Assembly (NCBI GenBank): GCA_001564065.1
Contig: LKNA01000021.1
Span: 1 to 43,158 of the forward strand
DNA length: 43,158 nucleotides
Direction: 5' to 3'
Source: Chitinophagaceae bacterium T5-Br10_B2g13
GTDB lineage: Bacteria; Bacteroidota; Rhodothermia; Balneolales; Balneolaceae
The notes beneath the pieces are model-generated. The model saw nothing but the letters and a program-made list of their open reading frames with translations. It was not told where the DNA came from and did no database searches. Both the position numbers and the translations under genes were made by a program. How positions within the stretch are numbered: position 1 is the stretch's first letter; the number at the start of each line of letters is the position of its first letter. Below, in pieces: positions 33,015-42,610 of this stretch.

Positions 33015-34937
33015 TTGAAAAATAATTCTAATCCATCGAATAAAAATCCGGATAGCAATCAAAAAAAGGGGGCAAAAAAAGCGCAGCGCCCAACCGGATT
33101 TATCTATTGGTTCTATCTGATCATATTTGTTGTACTTGGCTACTGGATACTAACCGACGGAAACGGCTTTTTCGGAGCTCAGCCTGAGATTGAATACAGT
33201 ACTTTTAAAGAACAACTCAGAAATGATAATGTTGAAAGAGTTCATATTCAGGGAGACCGGATTGACGGTACGTTCCGCACAGAGCAGCAGCTTCAAATAG
33301 CCGATGCCGACACTACAAATTATAAACACTTTATCACCGTTATACCGTCATTTGGCGATGACCGGCTAACCGACCTGCTCGAGGAGAATGATGTAAGTAT
33401 CTCTGCGGAAGCTGAATCTGATGGTTTTTGGTGGTACTTCATCATTTTTTCCATGCCTCTATTTTTCCTTCTGTTGATTGGCTGGATGTTTTATCGCCGA
33501 ATGCAGATGCAGGGACGCGGAATGTTCAATATTGGCAAGAGCCAGGCAAAACTTCAGGAACCGGGCAAAAACAAAACCACCTTTGATGATATTGCCGGTA
33601 TGGACGGGGCTAAAACCGAACTTCGCGAAATTATTGAGTTCCTGAAAGAACCGGGTCGGTTTGAAGAGATTGGAGCCAAACTTCCAAAAGGTGTCCTGCT
33701 GATGGGCCCTCCCGGTACCGGTAAAACACTGTTGGCACGGGCTGTTGCAGGTGAAGCAAATGTACCATTCTACACCATTACCGGATCCGATTTTATGGAA
33801 ATGTTTGTGGGTGTTGGAGCCAAGCGTGTTCGCGAAATGTTTAAAGAGGCGAAAGAGAAATCTCCTGCCATTATTTTTATTGACGAGATCGACTCCATTG
33901 GCCGAAAAAGAGGAGCCGGTCTTGGCGGTGGGCACGATGAACGCGAACAGACTTTAAATCAACTGTTGGCAGAGCTGGATGGCTTTGAGCCAAGCGAAAA
34001 TGTAATTGTGATGGCGGCAACCAACCGGCCGGACATTTTGGACCAGGCTCTTTTACGTCCTGGGCGATTCGACCGGCAGATAAGCGTGGATCTACCCTCG
34101 CAAAATTCCAGACACGAAATACTTAAAATTCACGCCAGAAATAAATCCATCGACGAGAGTGTTGATCTTAAAAAGATTGCCAGCAGCACTCCCGGTTTCA
34201 GCGGTGCAGATCTCGAGAATCTACTAAACGAAGCATCTCTCTATGCGGGAAGAAACAAGAGAAAGAAGATCATCATGGATGATATAGAGAATGCGCGAGA
34301 TAAGATTATGATGGGGCTGGAACGTGAAGGTATGCAGATTGACGATGATGAAAAACGGATCCTCGCTTATCATGAGGCCGGACACGCTATTGTAGCCGCA
34401 GCACTTCCCAAAAGTGATCCGCTTCATAAAGTATCCGTGATACCAAGAGGAAAAGCGATGGGAATTACCATGCAGCTGCCCGAAAAGGAGAAGTATCTTT
34501 ACGACAAGGAGTACCTACTGGATAGGATGGCGGTTATTATGGGAGGCCGCGCCGCAGAACAGCTTATCTTCAACACAGCCACCAGCGGTGCACAAAACGA
34601 CCTGATGCGTGTTGCCAAACTATCTCGTAAAATGGTTGTTGAATGGGGAATGAGTGATAAATTTGGCCACCTTGCATTTGGCAGCGACGAGGAGGATGTA
34701 TTTCTTGGCAGAGATATGACCCGGCAAAAAAGCTACAGTGATTCAACCGCAAGGGAGATTGATCAGGAAGTTCAGGCGATATCACATGAAGCCTACGACA
34801 GGGCTATTAACATTCTAAAGGAAAACCGTGAAGCGTTTGATAAACTTGCCGAACTGCTCATCGAAAAAGAGGAAGTTTCCGGTGAAGAGGTTCTATCCCT
34901 GATGGGTAAAAAGAGTGATACCACCGAAGATCAGTAA
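33015..34937 (+). CDS. ftsH: ATP-dependent membrane zinc protease FtsH
   Basis: The 640-residue protein has two membrane helices (about 28-48 and 134-155) around a periplasmic domain, an AAA+ domain with Walker A GPPGTGKT (231-238), Walker [12 protein letters not shown], a second region of homology [20 protein letters not shown], and the zinc site HEAGH (453-457) with third ligand Asp529 (GAQND). FtsH extracts and degrades membrane and short-lived proteins. The start is TTG at 33015 because no in-frame ATG precedes the first helix. The hydrophilic N-terminus of about 27 residues is longer than usual. A hairpin follows at 35039-35083. Confidence 0.96.
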   Translation: MKNNSNPSNKNPDSNQKKGAKKAQRPTGFIYWFYLIIFVVLGYWILTDGNGFFGAQPEIEYSTFKEQLRNDNVERVHIQGDRIDGTFRTEQQLQIADADTTNYKHFITVIPSFGDDRLTDLLEENDVSISAEAESDGFWWYFIIFSMPLFFLLLIGWMFYRRMQMQGRGMFNIGKSQAKLQEPGKNKTTFDDIAGMDGAKTELREIIEFLKEPGRFEEIGAKLPKGVLLMGPPGTGKTLLARAVAGEANVPFYTITGSDFMEMFVGVGAKRVREMFKEAKEKSPAIIFIDEIDSIGRKRGAGLGGGHDEREQTLNQLLAELDGFEPSENVIVMAATNRPDILDQALLRPGRFDRQISVDLPSQNSRHEILKIHARNKSIDESVDLKKIASSTPGFSGADLENLLNEASLYAGRNKRKKIIMDDIENARDKIMMGLEREGMQIDDDEKRILAYHEAGHAIVAAALPKSDPLHKVSVIPRGKAMGITMQLPEKEKYLYDKEYLLDRMAVIMGGRAAEQLIFNTATSGAQNDLMRVAKLSRKMVVEWGMSDKFGHLAFGSDEEDVFLGRDMTRQKSYSDSTAREIDQEVQAISHEAYDRAINILKENREAFDKLAELLIEKEEVSGEEVLSLMGKKSDTTEDQ

Positions 34938-35038
34938 TTTCAATATTCACATGATCGAATATACTCTATTGTAAAATATTATCGGTGGGGAAAAGACGCT
35001 GTTCTGCTCCTAAAATTGTTTCCCATTGGGAATCTAAA

Positions 35039-35083
35039 CCGGCCCATGAATTTCTCTGCACAGTTTCGGGCCGGCAGATTTTT
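35039..35083 (+). terminator. Probable terminator of ftsH
   Basis: CCGGCCC (35039-35045) pairs with GGGCCGG (35068-35074) across a 22-base loop, followed by five T (35079-35083). The long loop and short T run make it a weak terminator. A 6-base palindrome TTCCCATTGGGAA lies just upstream. Confidence 0.5.
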
Positions 35084-35167
35084 ACATTATTTCACCTAAT
35101 TTCGTTTTTGATTACTTAAAAATATGATGTAACGTTTGTATTGATTGAAATTAAACGAATCGAGTAT

Positions 35168-35992
35168 ATGGTTTCTAAGTTAACATCCCCTATTCTTCTT
35201 TCTACAATTACCTTTTTAATTACCTCCCTCCTCTTTATTAGCGGTTGCTCAACTGCAGAGCAAACCTCTGACCAAACTACCCCACAGCAAACGGCACAAA
35301 CCATTGAAAGGCAACAGCAAAATCATGCTGAAATGGAAAGGGTATTCTGGGAAAGAGTTCAGCAATCCCGAATGAACTTTACCCAGGCAGATATCGATTT
35401 TATGACCGGTATGATTGGTCATCATGCACAGGCATTAATTATGTCCAGGCTGGCACCAGAAAATGGCGCAAGCTCTTCAATTCAGACACTCGCCGGAAGA
35501 ATCATCAATGCGCAAAGCGATGAAATTTACCTAATGCAAAGATGGCTGAGAGACCGCGGTCAACCGGTTCCAATCGTTAACATTGACGGACTAATGCTCA
35601 ACATTGAAATGGAAATGCCGGAAGGTGACCATAATGATCACCGGGTTCATGATATGCAGATGGATCATGACGACCACGACGCACATGCAGACATGGACCA
35701 CAACGACATGGATCATGGAATGGGAATGATGCATGATCACAGCAATATGCCCGGCATGCTTACACAGGCTCAGTTGGAAGAACTTGCCGCTGCACATGGC
35801 ACAGAATTTGATCGACTGTTTTTAACCTTTATGATTGAACATCACCGTGGAGCCGTAATCATGGTTGAAGAGCTGTTTGCTGCCGATGGTGCCGTATCCG
35901 ACACCGAATCTTTTGAACTGGCATCCGGCATCAATGCGGAGCAGGTTACAGAAATTGAACGCATGAAATTAATGCTTGAAAACATCGATTAA
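35168..35992 (+). CDS. DUF305 lipoprotein with His/Met/Asp-rich metal loop
   Basis: From ATG at 35168 the 274-residue protein has a lipoprotein signal (LLFISGC, Cys27). A TTG at 35141 would add nine residues but give no better signal. Two ferritin-like DUF305 halves each carry an HH motif, MIGHHAQAL (His85-86) and MIEHHRGAVIM (His225-226). Between them lies a loop (about 153-197) with more than a dozen His, Met and Asp residues, such as HDMQMDHDDHDAHAD and DMDHGMGMMHDH. DUF305 proteins such as CopM bind copper or silver, so a metal-binding envelope role is likely. It is followed by an LVIVD-type propeller lipoprotein gene 94 bases downstream. Confidence 0.82.
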   Translation: MVSKLTSPILLSTITFLITSLLFISGCSTAEQTSDQTTPQQTAQTIERQQQNHAEMERVFWERVQQSRMNFTQADIDFMTGMIGHHAQALIMSRLAPENGASSSIQTLAGRIINAQSDEIYLMQRWLRDRGQPVPIVNIDGLMLNIEMEMPEGDHNDHRVHDMQMDHDDHDAHADMDHNDMDHGMGMMHDHSNMPGMLTQAQLEELAAAHGTEFDRLFLTFMIEHHRGAVIMVEELFAADGAVSDTESFELASGINAEQVTEIERMKLMLENID

Positions 35993-36086
35993 TTTTTAGC
36001 ACTCTCCTTTTCGATATTTCATATCTCGAAAATGGATTTAAACAAACGATCTCTCTTAATAACCCAAAACAAATAACTCCTGTAGT

Positions 36087-38081
36087 ATGATGAAACCATT
36101 ACTTTCCGGGATGATACTTGCATTGGCCTCTGTACTGGTCTTTTCTAGTTGTGCATCCTCAGATATGCCTGAACAAAATGTTCAGCCAACATTGCAACCT
36201 ATAACTGAAATCGAACAACCCAATCCTGACCCTCGTGAAGGACTAAGAGGCGGTTTATTCGATTATGAAGAGGCTATTTGGAATTTGAATCTGCTTTCAG
36301 CAACACCACCGCCTGAAGACTTTTTAGGCTCCTGGGCAACAGATTTAGCTTTTAAAGACAACTATATCATCCAGGGAAACTATAACGGTTTTGTAGTTTG
36401 GGATATGACGGATCCTTCAAACCCTGAAGTTGTTGTTGACTTCCTCTGCCCTGCATCTCAAAGTGATGTTTCCGTTTACGAAAATCTTCTCTTTGTTTCC
36501 GGTGAAGGATTAGGCGGACGTTTAGACTGTGGAACCGAAGGCGTAAGAGAAACTGTAAGTGCAGACAGACTTCGCGGAATCCGGATCTTTGATATCAGTG
36601 ATATTGAAAATCCTGAGTATATCTCTAATGTGCAGACTTGCCGTGGTTCGCACACTCACTCTGTACTGAAAGATCCTAACGACAATGAAAACATCTATGT
36701 TTACATTTCCGGCTCGGCTCCTGTTCGTCCGGAAGAAGAGCTTCCAGGCTGCTCAAGTGCATTCCCGGATGAAGATCCCGAAAGTGCTCTATTTCGAATT
36801 GAAGTAATTAAAGTTCCATTGGCAAATCCTGAGGAAGCGCATATTGCTAACTCCCCTCGAATTTTTGAAGGTTTGACAGCGCCTCCAACTCACGGACCTG
36901 CGCCTGAAGAGCTGGCACAGATTGAACGACAAAGAGAAGCCGGACGATATGTTGCCAATTACGGCGGTTCACCTCGTGTGGTAAACGACAGGCTTGTCGC
37001 TGCATTTCTTGAGCAAATTGTGGAAGAAAGAGGCGGATCAGGCGAACCGACTGAAGCAGACAGCAGTGCACTTCGTGATCGACTTGACGAAATGTATGGT
37101 GAATTTATGGACGAGCGGCTGGCAGCCAGAGGTCGTGGACAGGACGTTGGTCCGAATCAGTGTCACGATATCACTCTCTACCCTGAAATTGGTTTAGCCG
37201 GTGGTGCTTGCGAAGGTTATGGTCTGCTTCTCGACATTTCCAATCCCGTAAACCCTGTTAGAATTGATGCCGTTGCCGATTCAAACTTTGCATACTGGCA
37301 TTCGGCTACATTCAATAATGATGGAACAACCGTTCTCTTTACAGATGAATGGGGTGGCGGAACACAGCCTAAGTGTAGAGAAACAGATCCTTATGAGTGG
37401 GGAGCAAATGCGATATACTCAATTGGACCTGACGGGCAGATGGAATTTCAGAGCTACTTCAAAATGCCTGCAGTTCAAACATCTGCAGAGAATTGTGTTG
37501 CGCATAACGGTTCTATGATTCCTGTGCCAAATCGGGATATTATGGTACAATCCTGGTACCAGGGTGGAATTAATGTCTTTGATTTCACAGATCCCAAAAA
37601 TCCGATTGAGATTGCCTTTCACGACCGCGGTCCAATCAACCCGGACAGAATGGAAGTTGGCGGAAGCTGGTCCATCTACTGGTACAATGGTTATCTGGTG
37701 AACTCTGAAATCGCACGCGGACTCGACATTTTCGAATTGGTTCCGAGTGATTTTCTCACTCAGAATGAAATTGACGCAGCCAATACGGTAGTTCTTGAGT
37801 ATAAAAATGCTCAGGGTCAACCTAAGTATGAATGGCCCACTACCTTTGCATTGGCACGTGCCTATACCGATCAGCTGGAAAGAGATCGTGAACTGAACAT
37901 GCGAACCATTCAAATGATCCGAAACGGACTGAATGAAGCTGAGAGCACAAACGGTTCTGGAAAAGCACGTGTACTGAATACAGTGGCTTCTTCGGTAGCA
38001 AACAGCGCTGCTTCATCATCCAACAGTGGTAAAGTAATGGAGCTTGCCCGAATCATTCGCGATCTGGGAGCGGCTTCCTAA
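36087..38081 (+). CDS. LVIVD-repeat beta-propeller lipoprotein
   Basis: The 664-residue protein has a lipoprotein signal ending FSSC (Cys22). Propeller repeats of the LVIVD kind are visible, with the pattern blade start, aromatic strand and D(I/F)(S/T)(D/N)P turn, for example VWDMTDPSNPEVVVDF, IRIFDISDIENPEYIS, LLLDISNPVNPVRID and VFDFTDPKNPIEIAF. It also has paired cysteines (CRGSHTHS, CHDITLYP) and a helical C-terminal tail of Ser/Ala-rich character from about 600. Function is unknown; neighbours suggest a surface role with the DUF305 protein. A strong terminator follows. The start could be Met2 without effect. Confidence 0.85.
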   Translation: MMKPLLSGMILALASVLVFSSCASSDMPEQNVQPTLQPITEIEQPNPDPREGLRGGLFDYEEAIWNLNLLSATPPPEDFLGSWATDLAFKDNYIIQGNYNGFVVWDMTDPSNPEVVVDFLCPASQSDVSVYENLLFVSGEGLGGRLDCGTEGVRETVSADRLRGIRIFDISDIENPEYISNVQTCRGSHTHSVLKDPNDNENIYVYISGSAPVRPEEELPGCSSAFPDEDPESALFRIEVIKVPLANPEEAHIANSPRIFEGLTAPPTHGPAPEELAQIERQREAGRYVANYGGSPRVVNDRLVAAFLEQIVEERGGSGEPTEADSSALRDRLDEMYGEFMDERLAARGRGQDVGPNQCHDITLYPEIGLAGGACEGYGLLLDISNPVNPVRIDAVADSNFAYWHSATFNNDGTTVLFTDEWGGGTQPKCRETDPYEWGANAIYSIGPDGQMEFQSYFKMPAVQTSAENCVAHNGSMIPVPNRDIMVQSWYQGGINVFDFTDPKNPIEIAFHDRGPINPDRMEVGGSWSIYWYNGYLVNSEIARGLDIFELVPSDFLTQNEIDAANTVVLEYKNAQGQPKYEWPTTFALARAYTDQLERDRELNMRTIQMIRNGLNEAESTNGSGKARVLNTVASSVANSAASSSNSGKVMELARIIRDLGAAS

Positions 38082-38108
38082 GCAGATAATCACTTTTCTC
38101 ATATTTCA

Positions 38109-38158
38109 AACCGGCATTGTGTCTAATATTTTTTAGATCATGATGCCGGTTTTTTTTT
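38109..38158 (+). terminator. Terminator of the LVIVD-repeat lipoprotein gene
   Basis: AACCGGCAT (38109-38117) pairs with ATGCCGGTT (38143-38151), followed by a run of T to 38158. The loop is 25 bases. It separates the DUF305/LVIVD pair from the transporter gene at 38251. Confidence 0.85.
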
Positions 38159-38250
38159 GTTATAATCTTAATGCAAATACAATTTGGGCAAAAAATCTTA
38201 TTTGAAGTATCCGTTTTGAAAACAACTGACCACCATTTTAATGGAGAGTT

Positions 38251-40470
38251 ATGACTGAAGCGACAGATGATACCCTGCAGAAACAAGTTGATGAACGTGA
38301 AGCCGACAGCAGAAAAAAGTACGGGACATTTGCGGGTGTCTTTGTCCCCACCCTGCTTACCATTCTCGGTGTAATTCTATTCCTCAGGCAAGGCTGGGTA
38401 ATTGGCAATGCCGGACTACTTGGCGGTTGGCTTATTATTACTATTGCATTCATTATTGTCACTTTCACGGCTCTCTCGATGTCTTGCATCACCACCAATA
38501 TTCGAATCAAAGCCGGTGGGGCCTACTCAATTATTTCACAATCTTTGGGATTGGAAGTTGGCGGCAGTGTGGGCGTTCCTCTCTATCTGGCACAGTCATT
38601 TGCTATTACAATGTACATCTTTGGTTTCAGAGAGGGATGGCTCTACATTTTTCCTGAACACTATGCAATTCTGGTAGACATTACCGTATTTGGAGTTCTG
38701 TTTTTTATCGCCTTCATCAGCGCAAAGCTTGCATTCAGAATTCAATATATCATACTTGCTGTAATCATAGCCGCACTTTTCTCGGTTGGAGCGACGGTCT
38801 TCACAGGGGTATTGGAGCATGATATTCAATGGTGGGGAGAATTTCCCGGAGCGCCGGAAAACAACTTTGAAGGCGTTAGCTTCTGGGTCGTTTTTGCGGT
38901 CCTCTTCCCTGCTGCTACAGGTATTATGGCCGGGGCTAATATGTCCGGTGAATTAAAAAACCCAAAAAAGAGTATTCCTATTGGAACCATTTCAGCAATA
39001 TTAATCAGTTATGTGATTTATATGGCTGTTGGTTACTGGATGGCAAAAGTAGCAACCACTGAGGAGTTGGTGAGTAATTACAATATCATGATTGATAAAG
39101 CATTTTGGGGGCCGGCTGTGCTGGGAGGACTGCTGGGAGCTACATTCTCATCTGCGCTGGCCTCCATTGTGGGAGCCCCCAGAATTCTCCAGGCTTTGGG
39201 TGATCACCGTATTTTTCCGGGTGGTGAAACCTTTTCCAGGCTTGCAAAAAATGGGGAACCCCGTAATGCGATTATACTTACAGGTGGTATTGTTCTGTTT
39301 ACGTTGATGCTGAGAGATTTAAACACCATCGCTCCGCTGATTACCATGTTTTTCCTTATCACCTACATGATGATCAATCTCGTTGTGTTTATTGAACAGA
39401 AAATGGACATGATTAGCTTCCGTCCTACTTTCGCAGTACCGCGTTTTGTTCCGGTTGTAGGAACTTTGGGATGCCTTTTTACGATGTTTATCATCAATCC
39501 AACATTTGGGCTAGTTGCGCTTGGGGTTGTCGTTGCTACTTACCTCTATCTGACAAATCGAAAACTAAAAGTTCCTTATGGTGATATGAGAAGTGGCTTA
39601 TTTACTTCACTGGCTGAGTGGGCAGCCAAGAAAGTGTCACTTTTGCCATCCAATAATGAACGTGCCTGGAAAGCAAACCTTCTGGTTCCGGTGAGAAGTT
39701 CAAGAGAGCTGCGTGGAAGTTTTAGTTTAATACGAAATTTAGTCTACCCAAGGGGGTCTATAAAACTGATTGGTATTTCATCAGATCAGAATCCGGACGA
39801 ACTGCGTGATTCACTCACTAATTTAGCCGACTCTTTCAGAAAAGAGAATGTATATACCCGTTGGTCTGTGCTGGATTCCAGAAATTTTAAGGATGCGGTA
39901 ATGGATTCCTTACAAACACTGCAGGGTACTTTTTTCTCCCCAAATATACTGTTTCTCAAATTACCCCATCAAAACAGAAATGATGAAATGATCCATAGTA
40001 TTATAAATGAAGCACGTACCAATAAAATGGGAATACAACTGTATGCGGAGGATCCTGTTGCCCAGCTTGGCAGGAGCGCATCCGTTAATGTTTGGATACA
40101 TGAGAAAAGTCCGGGATGGGATCTCAGTATGGATATGGGTAATATCGATCTCTCCATGCTCTCGGCCTACAAGCTTTCTCAAAATTGGAATGCTACAATG
40201 CGAGTGATTACGGTTGTTGAGGAGTCTGAAGTGGAAAATGCTTATAAATATCTTGAAAATTTACTGGACTTGGCCAGACTTAAGAATGTAATTCCCCATG
40301 TTGAAATAGGTAATTTTGAAGAAGCAATGAGGTCGGCTCCGCAAGCAGATGTAGATTTTTTTGGTCTACCTGATGATCCGGATTTAGAGAAACTCCGTCA
40401 TTTTGTGCATGTAACTCGTTCAGCATGTGTATTTGTAGCCGACTCAGGTAATGAGAATATTATGGCGTAA
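38251..40470 (+). CDS. Cation-chloride-cotransporter-like (SLC12/APC) permease
   Basis: The 739-residue protein has about twelve membrane helices over residues 28-460, with TLLTILGVILFLRQGWVIGNAG at the first helix, IRIKAGGAYSIIS at the third, and the motif ATGIMAGANMSGELKNPKKSIPIGT, all as in SLC12 cotransporters. Residues about 475-739 form a soluble C-terminal domain (for example LLVPVRSSRELRGSFSLIRN), as in CCC proteins where it has a universal-stress-like fold. It should move chloride with Na, K or both, or amino acids. It stands alone between a terminator and a secreted hypothetical gene. No regulator is seen. Confidence 0.85.
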   Translation: MTEATDDTLQKQVDEREADSRKKYGTFAGVFVPTLLTILGVILFLRQGWVIGNAGLLGGWLIITIAFIIVTFTALSMSCITTNIRIKAGGAYSIISQSLGLEVGGSVGVPLYLAQSFAITMYIFGFREGWLYIFPEHYAILVDITVFGVLFFIAFISAKLAFRIQYIILAVIIAALFSVGATVFTGVLEHDIQWWGEFPGAPENNFEGVSFWVVFAVLFPAATGIMAGANMSGELKNPKKSIPIGTISAILISYVIYMAVGYWMAKVATTEELVSNYNIMIDKAFWGPAVLGGLLGATFSSALASIVGAPRILQALGDHRIFPGGETFSRLAKNGEPRNAIILTGGIVLFTLMLRDLNTIAPLITMFFLITYMMINLVVFIEQKMDMISFRPTFAVPRFVPVVGTLGCLFTMFIINPTFGLVALGVVVATYLYLTNRKLKVPYGDMRSGLFTSLAEWAAKKVSLLPSNNERAWKANLLVPVRSSRELRGSFSLIRNLVYPRGSIKLIGISSDQNPDELRDSLTNLADSFRKENVYTRWSVLDSRNFKDAVMDSLQTLQGTFFSPNILFLKLPHQNRNDEMIHSIINEARTNKMGIQLYAEDPVAQLGRSASVNVWIHEKSPGWDLSMDMGNIDLSMLSAYKLSQNWNATMRVITVVEESEVENAYKYLENLLDLARLKNVIPHVEIGNFEEAMRSAPQADVDFFGLPDDPDLEKLRHFVHVTRSACVFVADSGNENIMA

Positions 40471-40592
40471 AGAGGTGAGCCCCTATCAAAACAGATCAAG
40501 ATTGGGAATTAGATTAAACAATTTGATTGGTCTGCAACTTCACTTTGAATAATTCCGTAGAGCAGTATATCCGTAAATTAAAGTAATCAGTT

Positions 40593-41135
40593 ATGAACAC
40601 TCCGATTCAAAAACTTCTCCTAACATTACTTTCACTTATACTGATCACATTCACTTTTTCAAACATTTCTGTAGCTCAGGATAGCGGAACATTTATCACT
40701 TCAAATCAAGCTGAAGCAGAAATTGTACCCCGCTATCCCACCGGTGATGCGGAATACCACATCACCACAAATGAGAAAAGTGTCAATCTTTTGCTTACCA
40801 ATAGCGCCATTTATCTTCAGTTTACGGATGACTATTTAGAAAAGGTTGCCGAAGAAATTCGCGGTAAAAATGAATCTGAGGACTCCACACATTTTGCTGC
40901 CGTTTTACGATCGGCACTGAGTAGCGGTGTGCGAACACTTCTTGACCGCGCCATTACCGTTCCACTCGATGAAATTGAAGAGATCTATTACGAAAATGGA
41001 AGGCTTTTTATCATCAACAGGGACGGTAAAGATATGTTTGATGGAGCCAAAATTGAAGATACCTTAATAATGGAAGATTTCTCCCGAAGAGATGCCAGAC
41101 GGTTTATCGCCGAGGCAGAAAAGAGAATGATTTAA
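40593..41135 (+). CDS. Secreted hypothetical protein
   Basis: The 180-residue protein has a cleavable signal peptide (residues 1-29, ending ISVAQ) and a mature part with AEYHITTNEKSVNLLLTNSA, then a charged helix around LEKVAEEIRGKNESEDSTHF, then the strand pair EIEEIYYENGRLFIINRDGKDMFDG. No family is recognised. It is periplasmic or outer-surface by signal. Upstream 122 bases after the transporter hold no clear promoter. It converges on the methyltransferase gene 15 bases away, with no hairpin seen between them. Confidence 0.65.
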   Translation: MNTPIQKLLLTLLSLILITFTFSNISVAQDSGTFITSNQAEAEIVPRYPTGDAEYHITTNEKSVNLLLTNSAIYLQFTDDYLEKVAEEIRGKNESEDSTHFAAVLRSALSSGVRTLLDRAITVPLDEIEEIYYENGRLFIINRDGKDMFDGAKIEDTLIMEDFSRRDARRFIAEAEKRMI

Positions 41136-41150
41136 TAGTTAGAGTTTCAT

Positions 41151-41966
41151 TTATTTTATTCCTTTAGCCACTACAAACTCTCCCAGTATATTGTATTTGT
41201 CTCCTTTTTTAAACTCAGAAATGGAGTTCAGGTATTCACTATGGGCTTCCCGTTTGGTTTGCTCATCAAATTTTTGATACGCCAACGCTACCGGTCCACC
41301 GGCGAAGGCAGCTAAAATTGCATGGTCATCATTTTCGTAGTATAGGTTCACGTCCATACGTTCAATCCAAACAGGTTCGAAACCTGCCTCTTTTATTGAA
41401 TACCTCAAGGCGTTACCCGTTCCCTGCTGAAAAAACATTGGACAGACATCCGTTTTTACTCTCTTATCAACAATTGGAAAAATCTCTGCCCAGCCACAAT
41501 TCTTCCGTTCACCCCATACAGCAATCGCCACTCTTCCTCCGGGTTTAAGCACTCTGTACATCTCGCGCAGGGCTCCAACAGGATCCGGAACATACATTAA
41601 CCCTAGTGCGCAGATAGCTACATCGAATTGTTCAGGCTCAATGTCAAGATTTTCAGCATCCATCCTATTGAATTCTACATGGCTATAACCATTTCCATTT
41701 AATCTCGAGTCTGCCAGATGAAGCATTCCTTCTGATAAATCCGTTGCCGTAACAGTGCCTCCCGGGGCCACGGCTATAGCTATTCTCTCGGTTACCAATC
41801 CGGTTCCGCAAGCTGTTTCCAGTACATGCTCACCCGGACTCAGCTCAATCATCTCCAACAGCTTATCCTGAGCAGGTTTAAGTTGTTCTTTCCATGAATT
41901 TTCATAAAAACCGGAAGCTTTATCCCATCCATAGCGTTGTACCCGTCTTTGTAATCTTGGCTCCAT
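41151..41966 (-). CDS. Class I SAM-dependent methyltransferase (UbiE/COQ5-like)
   Basis: The 271-residue protein has SAM motif I HVLETACGTGLVTERIA, the acidic post-I strand TATDLSEGML, the motif FDVAICALGLMYVPDPVG, and LKPGGRVAIAVWGE as motif III. These features belong to the UbiE/Methyltransf_11 group, which includes quinone and small-molecule methylases. The substrate is unknown. It ends near a convergent hypothetical gene and starts 75 bases from the leftward OsmC gene's stop, so the three leftward genes at this end could be one unit. Confidence 0.8.
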   Translation of the reverse strand: MEPRLQRRVQRYGWDKASGFYENSWKEQLKPAQDKLLEMIELSPGEHVLETACGTGLVTERIAIAVAPGGTVTATDLSEGMLHLADSRLNGNGYSHVEFNRMDAENLDIEPEQFDVAICALGLMYVPDPVGALREMYRVLKPGGRVAIAVWGERKNCGWAEIFPIVDKRVKTDVCPMFFQQGTGNALRYSIKEAGFEPVWIERMDVNLYYENDDHAILAAFAGGPVALAYQKFDEQTKREAHSEYLNSISEFKKGDKYNILGEFVVAKGIK

Positions 41967-42041
41967 AATTCTAGTATTTATATCTTTCGATTATCACAAT
42001 AACTCAGATACTCTTTAATAAAAACAGTGAAAAATTACCCT

Positions 42042-42566
42042 TTAGTCCTGCAACTCTTTTTCAGTCAGTATTACCTCCCTGCTCACCGGTATGGCTCTTT
42101 TGAAATCGTCTAACACCGGACTCAAACTGTCAGCTTTCTGAATAACCTTCATAACTTCTTTTTCATCAGCAGGGCTCTGGATAAATACTTTATATCTCAA
42201 CTCTTTAAATCCGGGCGAGCGGTCGTCTATTCCCAACATTCCGCGGGCATCCATATCCGATTCTACGATAATTTCGATATCGTGGATAGGAACACCCATC
42301 AAAGCTGCCTGTTGTGAGTAGGCTATCGCAAGACAGCTTCCCAATGCTCCCCTCTCCAGTATGCCGGGACCCGGTCCTGCGTCGTTGCCTCCTTCAGTTT
42401 TACCGATATCCACTTTAAATGACCAGTGTTTATGTTCAACTTCGCAAGTGGTGCCATTAAATAAACGAATCTTAGTTCTGGCAGTGCTCTTTCCTAGATT
42501 TGGTTTCAGTGTAACCGCCTTCCTGTTGCGTAAAAAAGCATTTTTAATTGTCGAAGTATCAGCCAT
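42042..42566 (-). CDS. OsmC family protein lacking the second redox cysteine
   Basis: The 174-residue protein has the OsmC fold with an N-terminal extension and the first active-site helix ERGALGSCLAIAYSQQAALMGVP (Cys78), but the place of the second cysteine (usual CPV) reads DSLSPV, with Ser149. The core VEHKHWSFKVDIGKTEGGND is typical. The peroxidase cycle of two cysteines is therefore probably lost, although thiol chemistry with Cys78 alone remains possible. It is 44 bases downstream of the edge methyltransferase gene and 75 bases upstream of the other one, all leftward. Compare the two-cysteine OsmC at 19425. Confidence 0.75.
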   Translation of the reverse strand: MADTSTIKNAFLRNRKAVTLKPNLGKSTARTKIRLFNGTTCEVEHKHWSFKVDIGKTEGGNDAGPGPGILERGALGSCLAIAYSQQAALMGVPIHDIEIIVESDMDARGMLGIDDRSPGFKELRYKVFIQSPADEKEVMKVIQKADSLSPVLDDFKRAIPVSREVILTEKELQD

Positions 42567-42610
42567 CTCAAGTCCTAATAGATTTTTAAAGTTTGATTTT
42601 ACTATTTCAA

